Assembly (NCBI RefSeq): GCF_015350795.1
Contig: NZ_JADKSH010000001.1
Coordinates: 461 to 64,460, forward strand
Reading direction: 5' to 3'
Length of the DNA stretch: 64,000 nt
Origin: Microbacterium sp. VKM Ac-2870
Lineage (GTDB): Bacteria; Actinomycetota; Actinomycetes; Actinomycetales; Microbacteriaceae
Part shown: positions 55,228 through 64,000 of the stretch, one piece after another
How the letters are laid out: each line of letters starts with the position of its first letter
Numbering within the stretch: position 1 is the first letter of the stretch
Notes under the pieces: model-generated
Seen by the model: only the letters and a program-made list of their open reading frames with translations
What the model was told of the DNA's origin: nothing
Database searches by the model: none
Translations under genes and position numbers: made by a program

Positions 55228-55944
55228 GTGGTGACCTGGCCCTGGCAGCGCGATCGCACGGTCGCGCGGACGTTGCGCGTTCGTTCGCGCGGCGACTTCG
55301 GTGACGTGCGAAGGGTGGACTTCGAAGAACTCGCCCCCGACATCGATACCTTCCTCGGACAGGCGGCGTACCTGCAGTTGGGCTACTTCGAAACGCTGAG
55401 CGAGTTGATCGCGCCGACGCCCGAGCTCACGCAGAAGGAGTCGATTTCGGTCGCCGCCGGCGCGGCACTGCAGAAGCACCGTGAGATCCTCGCCGTGATC
55501 CGTGGGCGCGGAGATGACGCGCTCGGGCTCATGCTGCCGTTCCGTGAGCCGCTCGACGCCTTCCGCCGTGCCACGCACGGCGCGCGTCACCTGGAGACGA
55601 TGCTCTCGGTGCACATCACCGCGGGCATGCTCGACGACTTCTACCTCGCTCTGTCGAACAGTTACGGCGCGACCGGTCGTCGCGTCGCCGACATCCTGGA
55701 CGCCGACAACGATCGGCGGGCCCTCGCCGATATCGTCGCCGAGGCGATCGCCGCCGACGAGCAGTGGAAGTCGCTGCTCGCGCTGTGGGGACGCCGACTG
55801 GTGGGCGACACGCTGCTGATCGCGCGCGGCGCGCTGCGACCTCAGACTCTGGATGCCGCGGAAGAACGCAAAGTCGAGCCGGTGTTCACCGACCTGCTTG
55901 GCGCGCACTCGCGGCGGATGGCTGCGATTGGCCTCGACGCCTGA
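55228..55944 (+). CDS. ferritin-like fold protein (Rv3210c-like)
   Basis: The 238-residue protein is mostly helical with Glu and His residues spaced like a ferritin-like four-helix bundle: FLGQAAYLQLGYFETLSELI, AALQKHREILAVIRG, HGARHLETMLSVHITAGMLDDFYLAL and ADEQWKSLLALWGRRLVGDTLL. In actinobacteria it is regularly next to rhlE, as Rv3210c is to Rv3211. Function is unknown; a diiron or structural role is possible. GTG 55228 lies six bases after TAGGCT (55216-55221), a leaderless start divergent from rhlE. Confidence 0.75.
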   Translation: MVTWPWQRDRTVARTLRVRSRGDFGDVRRVDFEELAPDIDTFLGQAAYLQLGYFETLSELIAPTPELTQKESISVAAGAALQKHREILAVIRGRGDDALGLMLPFREPLDAFRRATHGARHLETMLSVHITAGMLDDFYLALSNSYGATGRRVADILDADNDRRALADIVAEAIAADEQWKSLLALWGRRLVGDTLLIARGALRPQTLDAAEERKVEPVFTDLLGAHSRRMAAIGLDA

Positions 55945-55986
55945 CGGCGGTGCGCCCTCAGCGCAGCGACCGTTCGAGATATCAGT

Positions 55987-56277
55987 TCAGGAGATCTTCA
56001 GCCGGAGGCGCTCACGGGCGTCATGGGTCGCACGTGTTCGGGTCAGCACCGCCAACACGGACGGCACGACGACGACCGGGACGGCGAGCGAAATGATCCA
56101 GAGCCACGGTGTGAGAGTGGTCATCCCGAGCCAGGTGAGCACCATCCACGTGAAGCCGCCCAGGAGGGCGCCGAGCACCGGCGCGAGGGCGGTGCCGCGC
56201 GACGAGCGACCGGGCATGAGGTAGTGCAGGACGCCGCCGAATGCACCGCCGAAGATGAAGGCGAGGAGGATGTCCAC
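55987..56277 (-). CDS. small three-helix membrane protein
   Basis: The 96-residue protein has three hydrophobic segments (MDILLAFIFGGAFGGVLHYLM, APVLGALLGGFTWMVLTWLG and LWIISLAVPVVVVPSVLAVLT) and a short basic tail. The family is not recognised. It starts at a GTG 17 bases after the DUF3107 stop on the same strand and is probably cotranscribed with it. Confidence 0.72.
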   Translation of the reverse strand: MDILLAFIFGGAFGGVLHYLMPGRSSRGTALAPVLGALLGGFTWMVLTWLGMTTLTPWLWIISLAVPVVVVPSVLAVLTRTRATHDARERLRLKIS

Positions 56278-56294
56278 GTCGAGCGCCCGTCGTG

Positions 56295-56519
56295 TCAGGC
56301 GACGAAGCCGACGCGGCGCGACTCTTCGGTGCCCACCTCGATGAAGGTGATGCCCGCGGTCGGCACGATGTAGGTGTTGCCCTTCACATCGGTGAAGGTG
56401 ACGAAGGGCTCGTCGGACTCGAGGGCGCGCTGGATCGTCGTGGTCACGGCATCCGCGGACTGCGCCGACTCGAAGCTGAGCTCTCGGGGGGTGTTCGCGA
56501 TGCCGATGCGGATCTCCAC
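56295..56519 (-). CDS. DUF3107 small protein (TB9.4-like)
   Basis: The 74-residue protein MEIRIGIANTPRELSFESAQSADAVTTTIQRALESDEPFVTFTDVKGNTYIVPTAGITFIEVG is a clear DUF3107 member, as Rv3208A/TB9.4. It has an alternating beta-alpha-beta fold and unknown function. Translation starts at a GTG. It lies in the same neighbourhood as rhlE, the ferritin-like gene and adnAB, as in mycobacteria. Confidence 0.9.
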   Translation of the reverse strand: MEIRIGIANTPRELSFESAQSADAVTTTIQRALESDEPFVTFTDVKGNTYIVPTAGITFIEVGTEESRRVGFVA

Positions 56520-56696
56520 GGTGACTGCCTCACTTCTTTTCGTGACCCTCCCTGTGTCGCAGGAGCGGGGCGATCCGGTGCGCCGGTCGCATGTCGACTC
56601 TACGACACGCGCTGCGGGCCGGGATCGCTGCGGAGCGGGTCACCTGCTCGCTGTGCGCGAACGTCGGTGTCGGCCCTTCCGGCTAGCGTGAGATGC

Positions 56697-59600
56697 ATGG
56701 ATGCGGTGACGTGGGATGCGGCGCAGCGCGTGGTCATCGAGCTTCCGGCATCCGCCTCCGGCGTCGTCGTCGGCGCTCCCGGCTCGGGCAAGACGGTGAC
56801 GGCGATCGCTCGCGTGGCACACCTGGTGCGTCCGCCGGCGGGCGCGGGTTCGGGCGAGGTCGCTGGCGCGCGTCTGTCCGCAGAAGAACTGCTCGTGCTC
56901 ACGCCGTCGCGCACCGCGGCGACCCTGTTGCGCGACCGCTTGGCGCTGGCAGTCGGGGTTGCAACCCGCGGCGCGCTCGCGCGCTCGGTGGTGGCCTTCG
57001 CCTTCCAGATCGTGCGCGCGAACGCGGTACACAACGGAGCCGAACCACCGCAGCTGCTGACGGGCCCCGACGAAGACCAGTTGATCGCCGATCTGCTGGA
57101 GGGCGACGCCACGGACGAACGGGAAGGGGTGCGGCGCTGGCCGGAGTCGCTACCGGTTCCCGTCCGCGAGACGCGTGCCTTCCGCGCCGAGCTGAGGGCC
57201 CTCCTGGCCGAGTGTGCACAGCTCGGCATCGAACCGGATCGGCTCGCCGAACTCGGCGAGCGGGACGGGGTCGCGGAGTGGACAGCGGCGGCCTCGTTCG
57301 CTCGTGAGTATCTGTATGCCCGTGACGGCATGCGCGGGGCGCACCGCGATGCAGCGGGCCTGGTGCGGGAGGCGCTCGGTCTCGTGCGCACCCTGCCGGC
57401 CGGCGCACCCGGTTTGGATCCGATCGAGCGGCTGCGGACCATCGTCGTCGACGACGCGCAGGAGCTCACGCTCGGCGGAGTCGAGCTGCTCGAAGCATGC
57501 CGCGCCCGCGGCATCGCCGTGCTCGCGTTCGGGGATCCCGACGTCGGGTCGGGCAGCTTCCGCGGCGCGAGTCCGGAGAACTTCGCGCGCCTCGCCGCGC
57601 GCTCAGACTTGTACGTCCTGCCGAACTCCCACCGTGGCACGTCGGCGCAGCGCCGCCTGGTCGCCGATGTCACGAGCCGCATCGGCGCGGTCGGTGTCGT
57701 CTCTCACCGGCGGGCGGCGGCCGCGGCCGTCGACGGAGATCACGAGGACGACAGCGTCCGTGCGCTGGTGGCGAGATCCGCCGCGGAGGAGCATGACGTC
57801 ATCGCACGACTGCTGCGCGAGCGCCATGTGCACGACGGCGTGTCGTGGGCGGACTGTGCGGTCATCGCACACGACAGCCGGCAAGTCGCGGCGTTGGAGT
57901 CCGAGCTGGCGGCCCGGGAGGTTCCGACGCGCACGAGCGCCCGGCGCCCGTTGGCGCAGGCTCGTGCGGTGGCCGACCTGCTGAGGGTGGTCCTGCTGGC
58001 CGACACCGACCCGGCATCCTGGACGCTCGACGACACGCTCGAGGCGCTGCACGCCGGCGGGATGGACCCCGTCGAGGTGAGGCGCCTGCGCACGGCCTTG
58101 CGGCAGGCATCGCTGGCCAGCGACGCCGCGGCGGACGGCGATACGCCAGAGCCGACGGGCGGCGAACTGCTCGTCTCCGCCCTCGCGCACCCCGTCGCCT
58201 TCGGCATGCTCGACACTCGCGAAGGTCGTCGCGCCGAACGCATCGCCCAGACCCTCCAGGCGCTTGGCGCGCAGTGGCATCTCGTGCATACGCACGGGGC
58301 AGACGGTCCGACCGCCCACGAGCTTCTCTGGGCGGGGTGGCAGGGTCTGGGCGCGGAACGGACGTGGGCGAGCGCTGCCGCGGGATCCGGCCCTCTCGCG
58401 GCGCAAGCGCGCCGAGAGCTCGATGCCGTCGTCGCGCTCTTCCAAGCCGCGAAACGGCACGGAGAGCGAGCCGACGGGACATCACCGGGTGCGTTCCTAC
58501 GTGGCGTGCTCGAATCGGATGTCGCCGAAGACCGGCTCTCCGACGGAACGACGACGGATGCCGTCGCCATCCTCACGCCGGCCGGTTCTCTCGGCGCCGA
58601 ATACGACACGGTGATCGTCGCGGGTGTGCAGGACGGCGTCTGGCCGAACCTGCGTGCCCGCGGAAGCTTGCTGCAGAGCTGGCGATTGGCGGGATCGGAT
58701 GTCGCGGAATCGGCCGATCGTGACCGGTCGGCGCTCGACCGCCGACGCGCTGTCCTGCACGACGAACTGCGACTGTTCGCCCGCGCCTGCTCCCGAGCCC
58801 GGACGCTCCTGGTCGTGACGGCGGTCGACGACGACGACACGGGCCCGAGCGCCCTGTTCGAGCTGCTCCCGGACCGTGAGCAGGCGGCCCGCTCGACGGA
58901 GCATCCGCTGACGCTTCGAGGCCTCGTCGCCCGCCATCGCCGTCTGCTCACCGACAGTGATGCGCGGATGGGCGGACCAGGGGAGCGGGCGGCCGCGGCA
59001 GCCCAGCTGTCTGTGCTGGCCGCCGCGGGGGTCGCGGGTGCATCGCCCGACGAGTGGTACGGGATCGCGGCACGGACCTCGACCGCGCCGCTGCGTGATC
59101 TGAGCCGCGAGGATGTGCGCGTCTCACCGTCTCGGTTGCAGACGTTGGAGGAATGCCAACTCAACTGGCTCTTGTCCGACCTCGGCGCCGACGACGGCGG
59201 GTCCGTCGCCGGGCTGGGAACGCTCGTGCATGCCGCGCTCGAACACGCCGAGGCCCCGGATGAGGGCGCGCTCTGGGCCGTGGTCGAAGCGCGCTGGGGG
59301 GAGCTCGAGTTCGAGTCGGCCTGGCGGGAACGGGCAGAACGCGTGCGTGCACGTGACCTCGTACGCCGGCTCGCGGTCTACCTCCGTCGGTTCGAGGCCG
59401 CGGGCGGAACCCTCGTCGGCGCGGAGCCGCACTTCGAAGTGCCCATCGCCCTCGACCCACCTCAGGAGCACGGGGCGATCGTCAGCGGCTACATCGATCG
59501 CGTCGAACGCACCGCGGGAGGAGAGATCGTGATCGTCGACCTGAAGACAGGCAAGCGCGAACCGCAGACCGACGCCAAAGTCGTCGACAACCCGCAGCTG

Positions 59601-59894
59601 GCCGCGTATCAGCTTGCGTTGGAGACGGGGGCCATCGCCGAGGCGGTCGATGCGAAGCCCGGGGGAGCGAAGCTGCTCGTCCTGCGGCCGACCGCCGCCA
59701 CGAAGGACTACGTCGAACCTCGCCAGCCTCCCCTCGATGACGACGCGCGAGCGGCGTTCGTGGGCCGCGTGCGCCAGGCGGTTGCGGTGATGAGCGGGGC
59801 GGTCTTCTCTGCACCGTTCGAAGAGCACTGCCGCGACGACTACGCGCACGGGCTCTGCCGCGTGCACACGATCGGCGCGGTGAGCGCGTCGTGA
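56697..59894 (+). CDS. adnA: AdnA-type helicase-nuclease subunit (UvrD-like motor plus PD-(D/E)XK nuclease)
   Basis: From ATG 56697 this is 1065 residues. An SF1 motor has Walker A VGAPGSGKT (26-33), but motif II reads VVDDAQELT, with Asp in place of the usual Glu, suggesting a weak motor as reported for mycobacterial AdnA. The C-terminal nuclease shows GLGTLVHAALEHAEA (His), GYIDRVERTAGGEIVIVDLKTGK (Asp and Lys) and NPQLAAYQLAL. Only three cysteines lie where a Fe-S cluster is expected (LEECQLNW, and EEHCRDDYAHGLC at the end). With AdnB it would resect double-strand breaks. The ATG is seven bases after TAGCGT (56684-56689), so it is leaderless. Upstream frame to 56292 is not coding. Confidence 0.88.
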   Translation: MDAVTWDAAQRVVIELPASASGVVVGAPGSGKTVTAIARVAHLVRPPAGAGSGEVAGARLSAEELLVLTPSRTAATLLRDRLALAVGVATRGALARSVVAFAFQIVRANAVHNGAEPPQLLTGPDEDQLIADLLEGDATDEREGVRRWPESLPVPVRETRAFRAELRALLAECAQLGIEPDRLAELGERDGVAEWTAAASFAREYLYARDGMRGAHRDAAGLVREALGLVRTLPAGAPGLDPIERLRTIVVDDAQELTLGGVELLEACRARGIAVLAFGDPDVGSGSFRGASPENFARLAARSDLYVLPNSHRGTSAQRRLVADVTSRIGAVGVVSHRRAAAAAVDGDHEDDSVRALVARSAAEEHDVIARLLRERHVHDGVSWADCAVIAHDSRQVAALESELAAREVPTRTSARRPLAQARAVADLLRVVLLADTDPASWTLDDTLEALHAGGMDPVEVRRLRTALRQASLASDAAADGDTPEPTGGELLVSALAHPVAFGMLDTREGRRAERIAQTLQALGAQWHLVHTHGADGPTAHELLWAGWQGLGAERTWASAAAGSGPLAAQARRELDAVVALFQAAKRHGERADGTSPGAFLRGVLESDVAEDRLSDGTTTDAVAILTPAGSLGAEYDTVIVAGVQDGVWPNLRARGSLLQSWRLAGSDVAESADRDRSALDRRRAVLHDELRLFARACSRARTLLVVTAVDDDDTGPSALFELLPDREQAARSTEHPLTLRGLVARHRRLLTDSDARMGGPGERAAAAAQLSVLAAAGVAGASPDEWYGIAARTSTAPLRDLSREDVRVSPSRLQTLEECQLNWLLSDLGADDGGSVAGLGTLVHAALEHAEAPDEGALWAVVEARWGELEFESAWRERAERVRARDLVRRLAVYLRRFEAAGGTLVGAEPHFEVPIALDPPQEHGAIVSGYIDRVERTAGGEIVIVDLKTGKREPQTDAKVVDNPQLAAYQLALETGAIAEAVDAKPGGAKLLVLRPTAATKDYVEPRQPPLDDDARAAFVGRVRQAVAVMSGAVFSAPFEEHCRDDYAHGLCRVHTIGAVSAS

Positions 59895-62800
59895 CGGTCG
59901 TCCAGCCCGCCGCGCTCGCGGCCGCCCTCGGGCAGTTTCCGCCGACCGCCGAGCAGGCTCGGGTCATCAGCGCGCCGCTGGCCCCCGCGCTCGTCGTCGC
60001 GGGCGCCGGCAGCGGCAAGACCGAGACGATGTCGGCTCGGGTGGTGTGGCTGGTGGCCAACGGATTGGCGTCGCGCGACGCGATTCTCGGCCTCACCTTC
60101 ACCCGCAAGGCCGCGGGGGAGCTCGCGGAGCGGGTGCACCGGCGCCTGCACCGCCTCGGCGAGTTCGAGCGGCGCGGTCTCGTCGCCCATCTCGACGAGC
60201 TCTCCGCACGCGGGCGACTCGACGTCCTCGGCGAGCTCGAGCGCAGCGGCGCCCCCGAGCGCGTGCGCGCGGAGGCGCTCGACGCTCTCGCGCGAGAGTG
60301 TGGGGCCCTCGCGCCTGACGGCGACGGGGGAGCCGACGCGCTGCTCGAGCGTCCCGCGATCGCGACGTACAACAGCTTCGCCGACGGCATCGTGCGCGAG
60401 CACGCCGTGCGCGTCGGTCGCGACGCCGAAGCCGCCGTGCTCAGCGAGTCCGCTGCGTGGTTGCTCATGCGCCGTGTGGTCCTCGAGTCGGACGATCCGC
60501 GTCTGGAGGTGCGCGACGAGGCCCTCCGGTCGATCATCGACGCGGCTCTGCGGATCGCGCGCGACGGCGTCGACAACCGGGTGGATTTCGACGAGCTGGC
60601 TCGTTTTCCGCAGCGCTTCGCCGGGGTGCTCGAGCGGCCGTCGACATCGGCGCGCGTCACGGTGTACGCCGATATCGCGAAGGCCGCGACGGCCGTCGGC
60701 GCGCTCGACGTGCTCGTCGATCTGGCCCGCGAGTACGCGAGGCGAAAGCGGCGCCTGGGCGTGATCGACTTCTCCGACCAGGTGGCCGGCGCCTGTGACA
60801 TCGTCGAAGGTCATCCGCCGGTGGGCGTCGAACTTCGGGAGCGGTATCGCGTCGTCCTCCTCGATGAGTACCAGGACACCTCCGTGGTGCAGACTGATCT
60901 GCTCGCGGCCGTGTTCCGGGATTCCGCGGTCATGGCCGTGGGCGACCCGCACCAGTCGATCTACGGCTGGCGCGGTGCCAGTGCCGGCAACCTCGGCGGT
61001 TTCGCGGGGGCGTTCAGCTCCACGGGCACCGCGGGCGCGTATGCGCTCATGACGAGTTGGCGCAACAGCGTCGATGTGCTCCGTGCGGCGGGCGCGGTAC
61101 TGGCGCCGCTGGCCGCGTCCGTTCCGGTGCCGGTGGAAACGTTGCGGCCTCGCCCCGGCGCGGTTCGCGGCGAAGTCGACCTCCATGTCGACATCGACAT
61201 CGATGTCGAAGCCGACCGCGTGGCGGACTGGTTCGCGCGTGTCCGGGGCGAGCGCGCACGTGCGGGCGCCGCGACGACGGGCGCCGTGCTGTTTCGAAGC
61301 AAGAAGCACATGGTGCACTTCGCCGATGCGCTGGGTCGTCGCGGCATCCCGCATCGTATCCTCGGCCTCGGCGGGCTGCTCTCCACCCCGGAAGTGGTCG
61401 ACGTGGTCGCCGCACTCCGTGTGATCAGCGACCCGCGGGCGGGGTCATCGCTGATCCGGTTGCTCGCCGGTCCGCGATGGCAGGTCGGCGTCGCCGATCT
61501 GCGTGCGCTCACCGAGTTGTCGCGTCGCATCGCGCGGCATGACGCCGCCCTGCAGCCGCTCGCCCCCGAGGTCGTTGAGCGGATGAGGGTTTCAGCGGGC
61601 GATGAACAGGGCTCTCTCGTCGACGCGCTCGACTTCTTCCTGCGGCACGGTGCCGATCACGGATGGCTGTCGGGCTTTACGCCGGCGGCGCGTGAGCGCC
61701 TGAGAGATGCAGCCGCAGTGTTCGCCGGACTGCGTCGTCACGCCGCGCTGCCCGTCCCGGAGCTGGTGCGGATGATTGAGCTCGAACTGCGTCTCGACAT
61801 CGAATTGGCCGCGAACGAAGCACGCGGGCCCGCCCGCGTGGCCGGGGATCAGCTGCGGGCGTTCGTCGACGAGCTGCACGGGTTTCTCGCCACGGACGAA
61901 CGCGGATCGCTCACGAGCCTGCTGGCGTGGCTCGATCACGCCGAGCGGTTGGACGAGTTCACGCCGCGCACGGAGCCACCCGAAGACGACGTCGTCCAGC
62001 TGCTGACGATCCATGGTTCGAAAGGGCTCGAATGGGACGCGGTGGCGGTCGTGCGGCTCGTGGAGGACGAGCTTCCGACCCGCCCGAAAGATACGCGCGG
62101 CTGGTTGGCCTTCGGGGTGCTGCCCTACGGTTTCCGAGGAGACGCTGCCTGGCTTCCGTCGTTCCGCTGGCGTGCGGAAGACTCACCCACTCAGCAGGAC
62201 CTCTCCGCCGCCCTGGCCGACTTCGTCGAGGCCGGGCGTGCTCGCCAACTCGAAGAGGAGCGCCGCCTTGCCTATGTCGCCGTCACCCGCGCGCGCTCCC
62301 ATTTGCTGCTGACGGGCTCGCTGTGGTCGGGCACGAAATCGGCTCGGCGTCCGAGCCCGTTCCTTCGCGAGATCGCCGACGCGCTCGAGGCTCCGCTCGA
62401 GGTTCCCGACGATGCGGGCGAGAATCCCTTCGAAGGACGTCGTCGTCTGTTGCAGTGGCCGCTCGATCCGCTCGGTGCGCGGCGGCGGGTGGTCGAGTCT
62501 GCAGCGGAAGCCGTGCGTGCCGCCGCGGCGTCGCCGCCTCCGGCGCCGACGCGCGAACTCGCCCTGCTCCTGGCCGAGCGCGAGGCGCGTGAGCGACCGC
62601 CACGGCCCACGGCGCCGGTGCGGATCCCAGCCTCTCGCTTCAAGGACTTTCTCGGCGATGCCCCCGCCCTGGCGCGCGCCATGCCGGAGCGTCCGTATCG
62701 CCAGTCCCGACTCGGCACGCGGTTCCACGCCTGGGTCGAGCAGCGCTCGGGGCTCGTCGGGGTCGGCGTCTCACCCGATGACGTGCTCTGGGACGACGAC

Positions 62801-63178
62801 GAGGGCGATCAGGTCTCTGCCGGCGAACCCGATGCCGAGTTGGCGGCGCTGCAGGAGAAGTTCCTGGCGTCGGAGTGGGCGCAGCTGCAGCCGCTCGAGG
62901 TCGAGACCGAGATCGACGTGACGATTGCCGACGCGCTCGGCGACGGGCGCGACCATGTGGTCATCTGCAAACTCGACGCGGTCTACCGTCGAGGCGAGCG
63001 TATCGAGATCGTCGACTGGAAGACCGGGCGCGCCCCGCGGACAGCGGCCGAGCGCGACGAGCGTATGGTTCAGCTTCGGCTGTATCGCACTGCGTACCAC
63101 GCACGCCACGGCGTGCCGCTGGACCAGATCGACGTGGTGCTCTTCTACGTCGACGAGGGTCTCATCCTGCGCGATTGA
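59891..63178 (+). CDS. adnB: AdnB-type helicase-nuclease subunit (active motor plus nuclease)
   Basis: At 1095 residues it matches mycobacterial AdnB. All UvrD motifs are intact: PTAEQARVI (Q), AGAGSGKTETM (38-46), LTFTRKAAGELAERV (Ia), LLDEYQDTSVVQ (II), VGDPHQSIYGWRGA (III), TIHGSKGLEWDAV (V) and YVAVTRARSHLLL (VI). The C-terminal nuclease has GTRFHAWVEQRSG, ICKLDAVYRRGERIEIVDWKTGR and MVQLRLYRTAYHA. It is thus the translocating motor and cuts one strand, AdnA cutting the other. The GTG overlaps the adnA stop by four bases, so the two are made together. Confidence 0.92.
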   Translation: MTVVQPAALAAALGQFPPTAEQARVISAPLAPALVVAGAGSGKTETMSARVVWLVANGLASRDAILGLTFTRKAAGELAERVHRRLHRLGEFERRGLVAHLDELSARGRLDVLGELERSGAPERVRAEALDALARECGALAPDGDGGADALLERPAIATYNSFADGIVREHAVRVGRDAEAAVLSESAAWLLMRRVVLESDDPRLEVRDEALRSIIDAALRIARDGVDNRVDFDELARFPQRFAGVLERPSTSARVTVYADIAKAATAVGALDVLVDLAREYARRKRRLGVIDFSDQVAGACDIVEGHPPVGVELRERYRVVLLDEYQDTSVVQTDLLAAVFRDSAVMAVGDPHQSIYGWRGASAGNLGGFAGAFSSTGTAGAYALMTSWRNSVDVLRAAGAVLAPLAASVPVPVETLRPRPGAVRGEVDLHVDIDIDVEADRVADWFARVRGERARAGAATTGAVLFRSKKHMVHFADALGRRGIPHRILGLGGLLSTPEVVDVVAALRVISDPRAGSSLIRLLAGPRWQVGVADLRALTELSRRIARHDAALQPLAPEVVERMRVSAGDEQGSLVDALDFFLRHGADHGWLSGFTPAARERLRDAAAVFAGLRRHAALPVPELVRMIELELRLDIELAANEARGPARVAGDQLRAFVDELHGFLATDERGSLTSLLAWLDHAERLDEFTPRTEPPEDDVVQLLTIHGSKGLEWDAVAVVRLVEDELPTRPKDTRGWLAFGVLPYGFRGDAAWLPSFRWRAEDSPTQQDLSAALADFVEAGRARQLEEERRLAYVAVTRARSHLLLTGSLWSGTKSARRPSPFLREIADALEAPLEVPDDAGENPFEGRRRLLQWPLDPLGARRRVVESAAEAVRAAAASPPPAPTRELALLLAEREARERPPRPTAPVRIPASRFKDFLGDAPALARAMPERPYRQSRLGTRFHAWVEQRSGLVGVGVSPDDVLWDDDEGDQVSAGEPDAELAALQEKFLASEWAQLQPLEVETEIDVTIADALGDGRDHVVICKLDAVYRRGERIEIVDWKTGRAPRTAAERDERMVQLRLYRTAYHARHGVPLDQIDVVLFYVDEGLILRD

Positions 63179-63191
63179 TCGACGACGCCGA

Positions 63192-64000
63192 TCAGGCGGT
63201 GCCGGTCCAGCGCCGCAGAGCGTTTCGAGCGGCGGTGTCCCGATCGATGTCGTCGGCGCTCGAGGATGCCGAGGCCTCACGATCGTCCGCGGGCGCATTG
63301 CTTTCCTCGGCGGGTGACGGGGCGACGGGCACGTCGGAGGTGTGCACTGGCACGCGACCGGAGACCTGCGGCGCCGGGCCCGACGGCGACCAATCCGACA
63401 GCTCGATCGGGACCGTCTCGAGGTGTCCGGTCTGCCCATACGCGGTGTCGTTCTCGTCCGCGAGGAAAGCAGCCAGAGTCTCGGGATCGAAGCTGTCGGT
63501 CTGCATCGAGGTGTCGGCGACCTCTCCCGCACCGGCCGGTACGCGCTGCGTCGCGGCGAGTGCCTGGTCGAGGGTGACGTCGTCGCGCGCGCGCACCGGC
63601 TCGTCCCGCACGCTGGCATCCAGCGATTCGAGCAACGCGACCGCGTCGCCGACGACGGTCTGCTCGCCGGCCTCATGACCGTGTACGAGCCACTTGGCGA
63701 ACTCGAGTTCGGCGTGCAGGCGCGCGCGCTCGGCGAGCAGGGCGTCGGGGGCGCGGTGCGAGCGGCGGGCGTACTCGTCGAGCACATCGGCCTGGGCAGC
63801 CGGCGCCGACGCCGTCCACCGCACGTCGATCGCGGGATCGCCGACCCCGAGGCTTCCCCAGGACAGCAGACCGGTCACGACGGGAGCACCCTCCTCGTCG
63901 TCCTCGAACACGAAGGATGCCGGGTCGACCCCGCCGAGAACGACCGTCGTCTCGAAGCGCCAGAGCGGATCGGAGCCGAGCGAGGTGCTCCACCGACGGA
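63192..64000 (-). CDS. phosphotransferase-like protein with degenerate catalytic motifs (5' part beyond window)
   Basis: The frame is open to the window end, so only the C-terminal 269 residues are visible. The segment TTVVLGGVDPASFVFEDDEEGAPVVTGLLSWGSLGVGDPAIDVRW follows the aminoglycoside/macrolide phosphotransferase (APH) pattern, but the usual HGDLxxxN reads LGGVDPAS, and the usual IDW reads LSW, so both catalytic acids are missing. After about 150 residues comes a ~110-residue acidic, Ser/Pro-rich tail ending in RRWTGTA. In Streptomyces and relatives a phosphotransferase gene follows adnAB. Here it is convergent with adnB, 13 bases apart. Activity loss is read by eye. Confidence 0.72.
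   Translation of the reverse strand, partial: RRWSTSLGSDPLWRFETTVVLGGVDPASFVFEDDEEGAPVVTGLLSWGSLGVGDPAIDVRWTASAPAAQADVLDEYARRSHRAPDALLAERARLHAELEFAKWLVHGHEAGEQTVVGDAVALLESLDASVRDEPVRARDDVTLDQALAATQRVPAGAGEVADTSMQTDSFDPETLAAFLADENDTAYGQTGHLETVPIELSDWSPSGPAPQVSGRVPVHTSDVPVAPSPAEESNAPADDREASASSSADDIDRDTAARNALRRWTGTA

Noticed and set aside
59482..61354. Long minus-strand frames over adnA/adnB
   Set aside because: They are composition shadows; the plus strand has complete helicase and nuclease motifs throughout.

Overview
The window is a gene-dense, high-GC chromosomal segment that reads as an actinobacterium, most likely a Microbacteriaceae member close to Microbacterium. I infer this from gene content: MarP-type protease, NrtR-controlled NAD operon, actinobacterial DapC/DapD, FdxA, AdnAB, DUF3107, DUF3117 and DUF222-HNH proteins. 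Extensive ATGA/GTGA start-stop overlaps and many leaderless genes fit the same group. No rRNA, tRNA, CRISPR array, insertion sequence or prophage was seen. The assignment rests on recognised families, not on a database search.

Layout. 1-7640: end of a TPR-like protein with a decapeptide repeat tract, a HAD-IIA phosphatase, small membrane and Cys-rich proteins, an alpha/beta-hydrolase that lacks its nucleophile, a DHA2 efflux pump, a DUF1345 protein and a fused multidrug ABC exporter. 7674-14350 (minus strand): one operon, nrtR-nadA-nadB-nadC-cysteine desulfurase-glycosyltransferase, for de novo NAD synthesis. 14470-20395: a MarP-like protease, then a tandem glycine riboswitch driving gcvT-gcvH-gcvP. 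20432-22497: a DUF559/AbiEi-like gene bracketed by two related palindromes, and a CPBP membrane protease. 22655-29582: an oligopeptide importer, oppA-B-C and a fused oppDF, with an antisense PH-domain gene between. 29690-34123: typA, an XRE-cupin regulator divergent from azlCD with a two-site operator candidate, and ferredoxin fdxA. 34123-40691: lysine genes dapC, dapD and dapE, interspersed with citrate synthase, a dimethylargininase and an unrecognised coupled partner. 40673-47826: a GT-C mannosyltransferase-like protein, DUF3117, O-methyltransferase, tatB, mrp, DUF1003, a soluble MgtE-like/CBS protein, a stress protein and a hydrolase. 47816-56519: an aminopeptidase P, an EEP phosphatase/nuclease, PHP, DUF817, HNH, an RhlE-type helicase, a ferritin-like protein and DUF3107. 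56697-64000: the adnA-adnB helicase-nuclease pair and a phosphotransferase-like protein cut by the window end.

Functional links. The nad operon includes its own regulator and a desulfurase placed to supply the NadA iron-sulfur cluster. The gcv operon senses its substrate by riboswitch. FdxA is translationally coupled to dapC. The tatB/mrp block and the rhlE/DUF3107/adnAB block both resemble conserved mycobacterial neighbourhoods. The most notable signals are: a recurrent TANNNT-N6-start leaderless promoter layout; a 20-bp-spaced tandem operator at azlC; the bracketing palindromes; an oppB with about six extra membrane segments; and several proteins with degenerate catalytic motifs (hydrolase Gly93, NrtR Nudix box, phosphotransferase-like HGD). 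I found no clear-cut novel multi-gene system. The best candidates for something undescribed are the ddaH-coupled unknown protein and the palindrome-flanked DUF559 gene.
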